Of a stretch of DNA of 64,000 bases, positions 17,554-26,397 are shown one piece after another. The DNA is taken from positions 123,039 through 187,038 of the forward strand of contig JAEZMV010000009.1 in assembly GCA_023414875.1 (NCBI GenBank). Direction: 5' to 3'. The DNA is from Bacillota bacterium. Its GTDB lineage: Bacteria; Bacillota; Clostridia; Lachnospirales; Lachnospiraceae. Positions within the stretch are counted from its first letter, which is position 1, and the number at the start of each line of letters is the position of its first letter. Under the pieces are notes generated by a model, which saw only the letters and a program-made list of their open reading frames with translations, had not been told where the DNA came from and searched no databases. The position numbers and the translations under genes were made by a program.

Positions 17554-19878
17554 TTAATCGATTTTTATAAGGTTTGCAAAGGAAGATAATAATTTTTTAA
17601 TACCAAAGTTAGGAAAATCTACAGTTACCTCATAATCCTTGCCGCCTTTGGTTAAATCAGTTACAATACCAACGCCGAATTTGATATGCTTAACGGTATC
17701 TCCAACCCCATAATCCAAGGTACCCATGTTACTTCCTTCAAACTGCTTTGTCTCAGGGGTAATATAGGGCTTGTAGGAGGTTTGAGACTGTTTATAGGTT
17801 GTAGCATCAGGCTTATCAAAGTTGAGAATATCCTCATGGGAACGATTAACATTCTTATCGGTATCGTGTGAAAAGCTGTTATCCTTAAAGGAATATTGTG
17901 ATTTCTTTGGTCCGGGTGTTGACATCTTTAGCAGATATCTTGGTATCTCATGGATAAAACGGGAGGGTTTATTGTATTGGGTTTCGCCCCTGAGCATACG
18001 TTGCTTGGCGGCGGTAAGTGAGAGCTTTTTCATAGCTCTTGTGATACCAACATAGCATAGACGACGCTCTTCTTCAATTTCTTCCACCGGATTATCAGCG
18101 AAGATTGACATATAACCTGGGAAAACACCTTCTTCCATTCCGCATAAATAAACATATGGAAATTCAAGTCCCTTTGCACTGTGAAGAGTCATAAGGATGA
18201 TTTTATCAGCACTTTCATCCAAATTGTCAATATCAGAGACAAGAGCAACTTCTTCCAGAAAGCCACTTAAGGTTGGCGGCTCCAAGGAATTCTCTTCATA
18301 AGAGACCAGCTTGTTTACAAGTTCGTTAATATTACCGATTCGGTCCTGAGATTCCTCAGCACCTTCCTCTTCTAACTCTCGCAAATATCCGGTAGCATCC
18401 AGAATATCATCGATTAGTTCACGGAGGGCATAACCTTCCTGATGAATACGTGATTTCAAGCCTTCAATCAGGCTGATAAACGGGGTGAGCTTGGATGCTG
18501 TTCGTTCCAAGCCGGGGATATGGCTTGCCCGGGTCAACGCTTCGTAAAAGCTGATACCATTCTCAACAGCATAATCATTTACCCTGTCAACGGTTGTGAG
18601 CCCGATACCACGTCTTGGAACATTGACAATACGTTTTACTGCGATGTTATCTAGTCCATTATCAATTGTTTTTAAGTAAGCCAGGATATCCTTGATTTCT
18701 TTTCGTGAATAGAAATTTACGCTTCCAATAATTTTATAAGGGATATTTTTTTGAATCAATTTTTCTTCTAATAAACGGGACTGTGCATTGGTTCGATATA
18801 AAACAGCAAAATCATTATAATTTGCCACTCCATCTTCAACCGTACGTTTAATCTCGGAGGTGATACATTCAGATTCTTCAAAATCCGTATCAAACTGAGT
18901 GAAATACACCGGTTCGCCTTCTTCATTATCCGTCCACAATCTCTTATCCTTACGGCCCTGATTATTACAAATTACTTCATTTGCTGCATTCAAAATGCTT
19001 TTTGTGGAACGATAGTTTTGCTCCAGCTTAATTACATTGGTATTTGGAAAGGCTTTTTCAAAATTCAAGATATTATATATATTAGCCCCGCGGAATTTAT
19101 AGATTGACTGGTCATCATCACCTACAACACAAAGATTATATTCCCGCTCACCATAAAGGTTGAAGCCGGAGGCTAACAGGTGAATGAAGCGAAATTGTGC
19201 GGTATTGGTATCCTGATACTCATCCACCATAATATATCGAAAACGATTTTGAAAATAAGTCAGTGCCTCCTGATTCGTCTGGAACAATTCAACGGTTTTA
19301 TAGATCAAGTCATCAAAATCCATTGCATTACTTAATCGGAGACGTTTTTGATATTCGGTATAGGCCTGTGCATATTTCGTCTGTTGATAGTCGCCATGGG
19401 TATTTTGCGTAAATTCCTCCGGAGATATCATCTCATCCTTAGCTTTAGAAATAACGGACATAATGCTGCGTTCGTTCATTTTCTTGGTATCGATGCTCAA
19501 ATATTTGCAGACCTCACGCATTAGGGTTTTTTGATCATCCGTATCATAGATGGTAAAGCTCCTGGTATAACCTATGGTATCAGCATATCTTCTTAAGATA
19601 CGGACACAGGTTGAATGGAAGGTACTTACCCAGATGTCTTCCGAACCATTACCAACGATGTTATCTACACGTTCCCTCATTTCCTTAGCAGCTTTATTGG
19701 TAAAGGTTATCGCAAGGATATTCCATGGATTCACTGCTCTTTCTTCAATGAGGTACGCAATACGATGGGTTAGTACACGGGTCTTTCCTGATCCTGCACC
19801 TGCAAGGATAAGAAGAGGTCCCTTGTCGTGGAACACCGCTCGCTTTTGTTCCGGATTTAATGTATCATATATACTCAT
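17554..19878 (-). CDS. pcrA: UvrD/PcrA-type 3'-5' DNA helicase
   Basis: 774 residues, the usual PcrA length. Motifs in order: Q-motif LNPEQKRAV, Walker A GAGSGKTRVL, AITFTNKAAKEM, DEYQDTN (Walker B), GDDDQSIYKFRGA, EQNYRSTKSIL, TLHSAKGLEFPYVYL and the final arginine motif YVGITRAMKKL. The C-terminal 100 residues include the Tudor-like VGDTVKHIKFGVG segment that binds RNA polymerase in PcrA. It unwinds DNA in repair, plasmid replication and transcription-replication conflicts. The start at 19878 is an ATG within an AT-rich leader; it is monocistronic. Confidence 0.95.
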   Translation of the reverse strand: MSIYDTLNPEQKRAVFHDKGPLLILAGAGSGKTRVLTHRIAYLIEERAVNPWNILAITFTNKAAKEMRERVDNIVGNGSEDIWVSTFHSTCVRILRRYADTIGYTRSFTIYDTDDQKTLMREVCKYLSIDTKKMNERSIMSVISKAKDEMISPEEFTQNTHGDYQQTKYAQAYTEYQKRLRLSNAMDFDDLIYKTVELFQTNQEALTYFQNRFRYIMVDEYQDTNTAQFRFIHLLASGFNLYGEREYNLCVVGDDDQSIYKFRGANIYNILNFEKAFPNTNVIKLEQNYRSTKSILNAANEVICNNQGRKDKRLWTDNEEGEPVYFTQFDTDFEESECITSEIKRTVEDGVANYNDFAVLYRTNAQSRLLEEKLIQKNIPYKIIGSVNFYSRKEIKDILAYLKTIDNGLDNIAVKRIVNVPRRGIGLTTVDRVNDYAVENGISFYEALTRASHIPGLERTASKLTPFISLIEGLKSRIHQEGYALRELIDDILDATGYLRELEEEGAEESQDRIGNINELVNKLVSYEENSLEPPTLSGFLEEVALVSDIDNLDESADKIILMTLHSAKGLEFPYVYLCGMEEGVFPGYMSIFADNPVEEIEEERRLCYVGITRAMKKLSLTAAKQRMLRGETQYNKPSRFIHEIPRYLLKMSTPGPKKSQYSFKDNSFSHDTDKNVNRSHEDILNFDKPDATTYKQSQTSYKPYITPETKQFEGSNMGTLDYGVGDTVKHIKFGVGIVTDLTKGGKDYEVTVDFPNFGIKKLLSSFANLIKID

Positions 19879-20067
19879 AAATATTTACCTGCCTGTCCTA
19901 TGTAATCAATGAAGTCATTTCCGTCGGATTCATATACAGAATCCCTCCGATGACCACAAACGTATGTTTATTATAGCATGGCATAGCAGGAGATTCAATC
20001 CTGCATTTCCGGAGAAGGAGGATATGAAACGTTAACAAATACTGCTATCTATCTAATTTTTTTTGCT

Positions 20068-20096
20068 TTGACATCTAGTATCTAATACTATATAAT
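20068..20096 (+). promoter_or_regulatory. Sigma-A promoter of the DUF1836 gene
   Basis: TTGACA at 20068-20073 and TATAAT at 20091-20096 with a 17-base spacer, about 20 bases before the coding start, which makes for a short leader. Confidence 0.75.
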
Positions 20097-20114
20097 AAGC
20101 TTGAGGTGATTGGA

Positions 20115-20837
20115 TTGGATATGACGAAAGAAGAGTATATCAAGAGTATGATTGACAGTTTAAAGGATGTCAAATACATCATGCCGGATGATATACCTAA
20201 TATTGATTTATATATGGATCAGGTAACAACTTTTATGGATAAGCACTTAAAATCCTCCAAGCGTTATAGTGAGGATAAGCTCCTGACCAAGACGATGATT
20301 AATAATTATACGAAAAACGAATTATTACCTCCGCCGAATAAGAAAAAATATACAAAGGAGCATATGTTCCTTTTAATTTTTATTTATTATTTTAAAAATA
20401 TATTATCGATTAATGATATACAGAGTATTTTTAATCCATTAACGGAGAGATATTACGGAGATAGCTCCAAGATTGATCTGGAGGACATCTATGAAGAGAT
20501 TTTTCGATTAGAGAAAGAGCAGACGGAAACCTTAACCAAGGATATGATTCGTAAAATGAACAAAGCAAAGGAATCCTTTCCAAAGATAGCGGATAAGGAG
20601 GATCATGATTTTCTTACGATGTTTTCTTTTATCTGTATGTTATGCTTTGATGTTTATATGAGAAAACATATGATTGAACAAATGATTGACCACTCTTTAA
20701 TGGGTGATGGATTTAATTCAAACAAGGATGTTGTGAAGAAGACTGAGGTCAGGAAGGACAACCCCAAAGCTGCAAAAAAAGCGCCGGTGAAGAAAACAAC
20801 AAGTAGACCGGAGACAGGCAAAAAACCAGAGAAGTAA
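20115..20837 (+). CDS. DUF1836 domain protein
   Basis: About 240 residues. The start is uncertain: TTG at 20115 has the best spacing to GAGGTG, ATG at 20121 is the alternative, and a GTG at 20106 lies inside the ribosome site. Residues about 75-180 match DUF1836, with the segment PPPNKKKYTKEHMFLLIFIY and a helical NDIQSIFNPL, somewhat like MerR-type DNA-binding proteins. The tail (after about 205) is rich in Lys, Ala and Pro and probably disordered and DNA- or RNA-attracting. A regulatory role is inferred only from the fold. Confidence 0.75.
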   Translation: MDMTKEEYIKSMIDSLKDVKYIMPDDIPNIDLYMDQVTTFMDKHLKSSKRYSEDKLLTKTMINNYTKNELLPPPNKKKYTKEHMFLLIFIYYFKNILSINDIQSIFNPLTERYYGDSSKIDLEDIYEEIFRLEKEQTETLTKDMIRKMNKAKESFPKIADKEDHDFLTMFSFICMLCFDVYMRKHMIEQMIDHSLMGDGFNSNKDVVKKTEVRKDNPKAAKKAPVKKTTSRPETGKKPEK

Positions 20838-20860
20838 TAGGAGTTAAAAGGCAAATTCAC

Positions 20861-20966
20861 AAAGCGAATTAAAAATAACAAAGCGAATTAAAATAGCAAA
20901 GCGAATTAAAATAGCAAAGCGAATTAAAATAACAAAGCGAATTAAAATAGCAAAGCGAATTAAAAA
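20861..20966 (+). repeat. 18-19 bp tandem repeats (AAAGCGAATT unit)
   Basis: Six copies of AAAGCGAATTAAAATAGC begin at 20861, 20880, 20898, 20916, 20934 and 20952. The entry sequence ATTCACAAAGCGAATTA reappears at 31729. Too short and without spacers for CRISPR. Confidence 0.9.
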
Positions 20967-21028
20967 TATCGTATGATTAAGCTACATCAAAGATGTTGCA
21001 TGATAAGTTAATACAGTTTAAGAGAATA

Positions 21029-21058
21029 AAAAGGGAGGTGTGTGAAAGCACCTCCCTT
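21029..21058 (-). terminator. Terminator of the yerC-like gene
   Basis: GGGAGGTG / CACCTCCC stem with an eight-base loop. On the minus strand it is followed by a T run, six bases after the stop of the gene at 21064. It may also stop rightward transcripts. Confidence 0.85.
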
Positions 21059-21063
21059 ATATA

Positions 21064-21372
21064 TTATGCATGTTTTTCCGGTAATTCATCAATCATTCTG
21101 CTAAATACCATATCATAACCGTCATTACCATAATTTAAAGATCGGTTTACTCGGCTTATCGTGGCGGTTGAAGCCCCTGTTTTTTCGGCGATTTCAAGGT
21201 AGGTATTGTGGTTACGTAACATACGGGCTACTTCAAAGCGCTGTGATAAAGAGAGTAATTCGTTAACGGTGCAGATATCTTCAAAAAATATATAGCATTC
21301 CTCCGAATCCTTTAAGCTTAAGATTGCCTCAAATAAATGATCAACAGCTGGTGTTCTGATGTTCTTACTCAT
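21064..21372 (-). CDS. YerC/YecD family TrpR-like regulator
   Basis: 102 residues from the start at 21372, nine bases after AAAGGAG; an ATG at 21390 overlaps that site. The TrpR-fold is clear: EDICTVNELLSLSQRFEVARML followed by the helix-turn-helix THEIAEKT-like stretch YLEIAEKTGASTATISRVNR and the family ending LNYGNDGYDMVF. Members of this family are small DNA-binding repressors near recombination or sporulation genes in Firmicutes; their targets are largely unassigned. It is monocistronic with its own terminator. Confidence 0.88.
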   Translation of the reverse strand: MSKNIRTPAVDHLFEAILSLKDSEECYIFFEDICTVNELLSLSQRFEVARMLRNHNTYLEIAEKTGASTATISRVNRSLNYGNDGYDMVFSRMIDELPEKHA

Positions 21373-21477
21373 CGGTAGGACTCCTTTCATCCGTTCGTGA
21401 TTTTATTTTCACACAGCGTAATTTTAACACTACAGAGTGGTAAAGTAAAGAGGTTTTCATTTGAATTTATATGAATT

Positions 21478-21696
21478 CTATCTAAAAAATCGAGGAAAGC
21501 CAAAGAAAAGACCGACTTCTGGACCACGATTAGGCCTGCGTCTGTGATCTGGCCGGTAAGGTCTGCGATAATCATCCCAATCATCGCGACGATCGCGACG
21601 ATCATAACGATCATAACGATCATAACGATCGCGACGGTCAAAACGATCATGACCTCTTCTGCAGTCATCGCAGCCGAAATTATTGTTAAATCCCAT
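21478..21696 (-). CDS. Arg/Asp-rich small protein with DRY repeats
   Basis: 72 residues from the start at 21696, preceded by AAAGGAG. After MGFNNNFGCDDC the sequence alternates Arg and Asp with Tyr/Phe in DRYDRYDRYDRRDRRDD, then a Pro/Arg stretch and a hydrophobic end (GLFFGFPRFF). The DNA carries a matching nine-base repeat (CGATCATAA). Such charged, tyrosine-rich small proteins in spore formers are sometimes spore-coat or exosporium components, but this is a guess. A shadow frame on the same strand covers the repeat and is rejected. Confidence 0.6.
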   Translation of the reverse strand: MGFNNNFGCDDCRRGHDRFDRRDRYDRYDRYDRRDRRDDWDDYRRPYRPDHRRRPNRGPEVGLFFGFPRFFR

Positions 21697-21978
21697 TATG
21701 CTCAACTCCTTTCTACTATACAATATGCAAACGTAGAAAAAGGGTGAATAGGGATGAATAAACAAGAATTTCATTATATTATAATAGATCAATGATTGGA
21801 GTGACAAAAGCAGAACTGTTCCTTTTATATGTTTGTATTTATAACAGGGAACATACTCAAATTCTAGGAGATATAATAATTGGAAAAAAATGAAAGATGG
21901 ATGTATTATTTTCACTCAAAATCTGGTATAACAGTAGAAGAGTAGTGTTCGCGAAATGGCATGTAATGGAGGTGTATT

Positions 21979-24528
21979 ATGGATCGATACGAGAAGGTAA
22001 GTACAGGCTTGAAGGGGTTTGATCATGCGATTGATCATCTAAGACTTGGAGACAATGTAGTTTGGCAGGTGAATTCGATTATCAGCTATAAGGAAATGGT
22101 TCAAGCATATGTAACCCAGGCGATTGCTGATCAACGAAAATTAATCTATGTACGATTTGGAAGTCATGAACCCTTGCTAGAGGCGATACCGGAGGTTCTT
22201 ATCTATAACATAAATGCTACAAAGGGATTTGAGAGTTTTGCTACAGAAATACATAATCTGGTTGAGCAAATGGGCAAAAAAGCCTTTTATGTATTCGACT
22301 GTCTTACGGATTTGTTAGAATATTGGTATTCGGATTTAATGATAGGTAATTTTTTTAAGGTTACCTGTCCCTACTTATATGAATTGGATACGATCGCATA
22401 TTTTGCAATCATACGAAATGTACATACTTATAGTACAATTGCGGGTATTCGGGAAACGACACAGTTATTGCTGGATGTATACCAGGTTAATCAAAAACTA
22501 TATATTCATCCGTTAAAAGTATGGCAACGTTACTCACCGACCATGTTTTTTCCGCACCTGATTCAGGGTGAGGAAGCAAACTGCATTACGGCAAGCTCTG
22601 AAGCTGCGGAATTATTCTCAAGTATTCACCGTAGTGAGGAAAGACTTGATTTTTGGGATGTGATGTTTCAAAATGCAAGAGATGCCTTGTTAAAACCAAA
22701 AGAACAGCAGCTAGCCTTAAAGAAACTCTTAATGACACTGTTAATTGGTAGTGAATCAAAAATGTTGGAGCTATGTGATAAATACTTTACCTTATATGAT
22801 ATTCTAACCATTGCTTCCAGAGAAATCGGTACCGGTTTTATCGGCGGTAAAAGTGTAGGTATGCTGATTGCCAGAAAAATATTGCAGGTGGAAGCAGAGG
22901 AGAAATTCGGACATTATCTGGAACCACACGATTCCTATTACCTGGGCTCGGATGTGTTCTATACTTATATTGTACAGAATGGCTGGTGGAAGCTTCGAAC
23001 CCTTCAAAAAACAGAGGAGGGGTATTTTAAGTATGCTCCAGAGTTAAAGGAAAAACTACTAAACGGAAGCTTCCCGGAAAATATTCAGGAGCAGTTTGTG
23101 CAGATGCTTGAGTATTTCGGTCAATCACCGATTATTGTTAGATCAAGCTCACTTTTAGAAGATAATTATGGGAATGCCTTTGCCGGTAAATATGAAAGTG
23201 TGTTTTGTGTTAATCAGGGAACACCGGAGGAACGATATGAGGCATTTGAACAGGCAGTGAGAATTGTATATGCAAGTACAATGAATGAAGATGCTTTGGC
23301 CTATAGAATGAACCGAGGATTGGCGAAAAGTGATGAGCAGATGGCGATACTGATCCAGCGTGTGTCGGGAGATTATTACGGAGAGTACTTCTTCCCCCAT
23401 GTTGCCGGAGTGGGAAATTCCTCCAATCTGTATGTTTGGGATAAAAGTGTGGATATGGATGCCGGTATGCTTCGTCTAGTATTTGGACTGGGTACTCGTG
23501 CAGTCGATCGAACTGAAGGAGATTATGTTAGAATTGTAACCTTAGATGATCCATTAAGACTTCCACTTATTGATTATGAGGATCAGAAGAAGTTTTCACA
23601 GCATTTTGTTGATGTTCTTTCCTTGAGGGAAAATGTTCTGACCAGTAAGCAACTGGAAGATATCATTTCGGAAGATATTAAAATAAAGAAGGAGTTATTT
23701 GCGGAGGTCGATTATCAAGTAGTGGAGCGCTTTAGAGAGCGGGGAGACCTTAAATTTAAAATGCCGTATATTCTGAATTTTCGGAATTTATTGAAGGATA
23801 CCACCTTCTCTATCATTATGAAGGATATGCTGTCTATATTATCGAAGATATATGATTATCCGGTGGATATTGAGTTTACAGCCAATTTTCGTAAGGACGG
23901 TAAATTTAAGGTGAATTTATTGCAATGCAGGCCGCTGCAAACGAAGGGCCTCGGTAAAACAGTAAAGATACCCAAGGCTACAGACAACAGAGAGCATTTA
24001 TTCAGTACTAAGGGTAACTTCATGGGTGGAAATGTCCATTTGCAGATTGATTATGTAGTATATGTACAGGCAGCCGCTTATCTGAAATTAAGTGAGCAGA
24101 TGAAATATACGGTCGCCAGGCAAATCGGAGTTATTAATTCTGTATTAAAGGGTAACAATGTTTTACTGATCGGACCCGGAAGGTGGGGGACCACAACCCC
24201 TTCCTTAGGAGTTCCCGTACATTTTACTGAGCTTTGTAATATGTCTGTTATTTGTGAGGTCGCTTCGAAGGAGGAAGGCTTCGAGCCTGAGCTTTCCTAT
24301 GGAAGTCATTTCTTTCAAGACCTTGTGGAAGCGAATATCTTTTATGTAGCTATATTTAATGGACAAAAGGATGTAGTATTCCATCCGGAGCGATTACAGC
24401 AATATAATAATGTGACGGATACAATTCTGCCAAATGAAGCTCTTCTTCAGGATGTTATCAGTGTGGTAAAAACGGAGGGTCTAGAAATATTTTCGGATAT
24501 TCGGACACAGACACTTCTTTGTAGATAA
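21979..24528 (+). CDS. PEP/pyruvate-binding ATP-grasp protein with RecA/KaiC-like N-terminus
   Basis: 849 residues, start after ATGGAGGTG. Residues 1-210 resemble a RecA/KaiC-like module (STGLKGFDHAIDHLRLGDNV) but the Walker A loop is not intact. Residues about 280-660 are the N-terminal nucleotide-binding domain of PEP synthase and pyruvate phosphate dikinase: GGKSVGM, VRSSSLLEDNYGNAFAGKYE and the long DYYGEYFFPHVAGVGNSSN stretch. The swivelling phosphohistidine domain and the PEP barrel are absent, so it is not a full PEP synthase. The substrate is unknown; a phosphoryl-transfer or regulatory role is inferred. Located before the dlt-like operon but with a separate 190-base leader between. 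Confidence 0.75.
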   Translation: MDRYEKVSTGLKGFDHAIDHLRLGDNVVWQVNSIISYKEMVQAYVTQAIADQRKLIYVRFGSHEPLLEAIPEVLIYNINATKGFESFATEIHNLVEQMGKKAFYVFDCLTDLLEYWYSDLMIGNFFKVTCPYLYELDTIAYFAIIRNVHTYSTIAGIRETTQLLLDVYQVNQKLYIHPLKVWQRYSPTMFFPHLIQGEEANCITASSEAAELFSSIHRSEERLDFWDVMFQNARDALLKPKEQQLALKKLLMTLLIGSESKMLELCDKYFTLYDILTIASREIGTGFIGGKSVGMLIARKILQVEAEEKFGHYLEPHDSYYLGSDVFYTYIVQNGWWKLRTLQKTEEGYFKYAPELKEKLLNGSFPENIQEQFVQMLEYFGQSPIIVRSSSLLEDNYGNAFAGKYESVFCVNQGTPEERYEAFEQAVRIVYASTMNEDALAYRMNRGLAKSDEQMAILIQRVSGDYYGEYFFPHVAGVGNSSNLYVWDKSVDMDAGMLRLVFGLGTRAVDRTEGDYVRIVTLDDPLRLPLIDYEDQKKFSQHFVDVLSLRENVLTSKQLEDIISEDIKIKKELFAEVDYQVVERFRERGDLKFKMPYILNFRNLLKDTTFSIIMKDMLSILSKIYDYPVDIEFTANFRKDGKFKVNLLQCRPLQTKGLGKTVKIPKATDNREHLFSTKGNFMGGNVHLQIDYVVYVQAAAYLKLSEQMKYTVARQIGVINSVLKGNNVLLIGPGRWGTTTPSLGVPVHFTELCNMSVICEVASKEEGFEPELSYGSHFFQDLVEANIFYVAIFNGQKDVVFHPERLQQYNNVTDTILPNEALLQDVISVVKTEGLEIFSDIRTQTLLCR

Positions 24529-24609
24529 GAACTGGCTATTATCATTGGAGGGCTACATTACGAGGTATGTTTTGCTGGGGTTGACATTTATTGCAAAGAA
24601 GCGTATAAG

Positions 24610-24650
24610 TGTCAATGTATTGACATTCCATATGATAAATATTATCATAT
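24610..24650 (+). promoter_or_regulatory. Pair of palindromes upstream of the dlt-like operon
   Basis: TGTCAATGTATTGACA (24610-24625) and a 21-base near-palindrome with arms ATATGATAA / TTATCATAT (24630-24650) lie 70-110 bases before the first gene. They look like operator sites for a dimeric regulator; which one is unknown. Confidence 0.4.
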
Positions 24651-24719
24651 ACATAAAATGTTTTGCTGCGAATAAACGTAATAATGTTAATTTGCATATG
24701 ATTTCCACTGGAGGAAGTA

Positions 24720-26351
24720 ATGAAAAGGCGTAAACGTCACACGAAAAAACTGATTATAATGCTCTTGAGTATTGAAATGCTCATAGTTGTCGGACTATTA
24801 GCTTATGTGCAGTTTAGGCCGATGGTTGTAAAAACGGTAACAGTAGAAGCTGGTAGTGATATGCCGGAGGTGAATGAATTTCTGATATATAAGAACCGTA
24901 AAGGAACCATGATATCAGACATGAAGGATATTAACCTCAATGTTCCCGGTGATTATGAGATTAAGATAAGAATTGGTAAACGAACTCACACCTCAAATCT
25001 TCAGGTGGTTGATACAGTTGCACCATCTGCAACCATATCGGATCAGATGGCATTACAAGGTGAGGAGTTAGATGCAAATGCATTTGTTACGGATATCATA
25101 GACGCAACTACGGTTGAGGTTTATTTTAAAAACAAACCGGTAACAACGATATTAGGCGATCAGGAAGTAACGGTCGTACTCGAAGATAGTAGTTATAATA
25201 AGACAGAACTGAAGGCAATGCTGACGATACTTGATATTAAGAGCACAGTAACGATAGAAGCCGGATCAGAGATGAATATCACGGTTAATGATTTTCTGGA
25301 CAACGATCTGTATGATGTATCGTTTGTGACAGACCTTTCAACGATTGATACCAGTAAGCCCGTAATACATAATATAATCATCAATGTAGACGGAAGAGAA
25401 GTATCTGCTAATATAGAAGTCATTGATACCATAGCCCCGATCGTTACATTTCATAACGGTGAAATCTGGAATGATGAGGTTCCCCCCGCAGAGATTTTTT
25501 TAACCTCGAAGATTGATGCCACAGAGGTCAAAATATCATATAAGGAACCACCGGATTTAACGGTTTTAGGAGAACAAGTCATATATCTGATAGCCGAGGA
25601 TGAAGGTGGTAATCGGGCTGAACAATCGGTAACGGTTACCGTAAAAGAGGATACTCAGCCACCCGAGATTATCGGTATCAGTGATAAGACAGTCTATATC
25701 GGTGAATCCATCGCATACCGCAAGGGCGTTTCCGTAATAGATAATAAGGATCAGGACCTTGAAGCATCGATTGACAGCAGTGATGTTAACTTGAAGAAGG
25801 AAGGAACCTATAAAGTGGTTTATTCTGCAAAGGATAAAGCCGGGAATTCTTCAAAAGTGGAAACCAAAGTAACCGTTATAAAATTCAGCGTCTCAGAGGA
25901 TACGGTGAACGAATTGGCTGACGGTGTTCTGGAAGATATATTAGAAAAAGATATGACGAAAGAAAATAAGGCATATGCAATCTATAAATGGGTAAAGGGC
26001 CATGTAAGTTATTCCGGCTATTCTGATAAGACTGACTGGCTTGCAGAAGCTTACCGTGCTATAGAAGACGGAGAAGGAGATTGTTTTACTTACTACGCTG
26101 TAGCTCAGGCATTACTAACCAGAGCTGGAATTGATAATATGCGCGTTACCAGAGTTGGTGGTAGAACACAGCATTTCTGGAATCTAATAAACTGTGGATC
26201 AGGTTGGTATCATTTTGATACCTGTCCGAATAAAGACCATGTGGAGGCCTTCATGCTTACCGACAAAGAAGTAGAGGCATATACAGAAAAACGTGGTAAT
26301 AATTATTATACATTTGATAAAACATTGTATCCTGCAACTCCGGAGGAATAG
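24720..26351 (+). CDS. Membrane-anchored Ig-like/transglutaminase-core protein
   Basis: 543 residues, start after CTGGAGGAAGTA. A basic tail and one transmembrane helix (about 10-28) anchor it. Residues about 30-390 are a string of Ig-like/DUF5011-type modules, each with a DTVAPSA, DTIAPIV or DTQPPEI linker. Residues about 395-530 form a transglutaminase-like core: catalytic Cys in GEGDCFTYYA, His in RTQHFWNLI, Asp in YHFDTCP. Such proteins act outside the cell as cysteine proteases, amidases or cross-linkers. It is the first gene of the dlt-like operon, 46 bases before the racemase, so a role in wall modification is inferred. Confidence 0.85.
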   Translation: MKRRKRHTKKLIIMLLSIEMLIVVGLLAYVQFRPMVVKTVTVEAGSDMPEVNEFLIYKNRKGTMISDMKDINLNVPGDYEIKIRIGKRTHTSNLQVVDTVAPSATISDQMALQGEELDANAFVTDIIDATTVEVYFKNKPVTTILGDQEVTVVLEDSSYNKTELKAMLTILDIKSTVTIEAGSEMNITVNDFLDNDLYDVSFVTDLSTIDTSKPVIHNIIINVDGREVSANIEVIDTIAPIVTFHNGEIWNDEVPPAEIFLTSKIDATEVKISYKEPPDLTVLGEQVIYLIAEDEGGNRAEQSVTVTVKEDTQPPEIIGISDKTVYIGESIAYRKGVSVIDNKDQDLEASIDSSDVNLKKEGTYKVVYSAKDKAGNSSKVETKVTVIKFSVSEDTVNELADGVLEDILEKDMTKENKAYAIYKWVKGHVSYSGYSDKTDWLAEAYRAIEDGEGDCFTYYAVAQALLTRAGIDNMRVTRVGGRTQHFWNLINCGSGWYHFDTCPNKDHVEAFMLTDKEVEAYTEKRGNNYYTFDKTLYPATPEE

Positions 26352-26397
26352 TTTTGAAATAAATAATTTAGGAATATAAAAGAGAGGGGAAAGCTTT

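Noticed and set aside
20861..20966. Possible CRISPR array
   Set aside because: The 18-base units are contiguous with no spacers and no cas genes are present.
21387..21668. Hydrophobic frame overlapping the Arg/Asp-rich gene
   Set aside because: It is the same repeat read in another frame; the frame with a ribosome site at 21696 is preferred.
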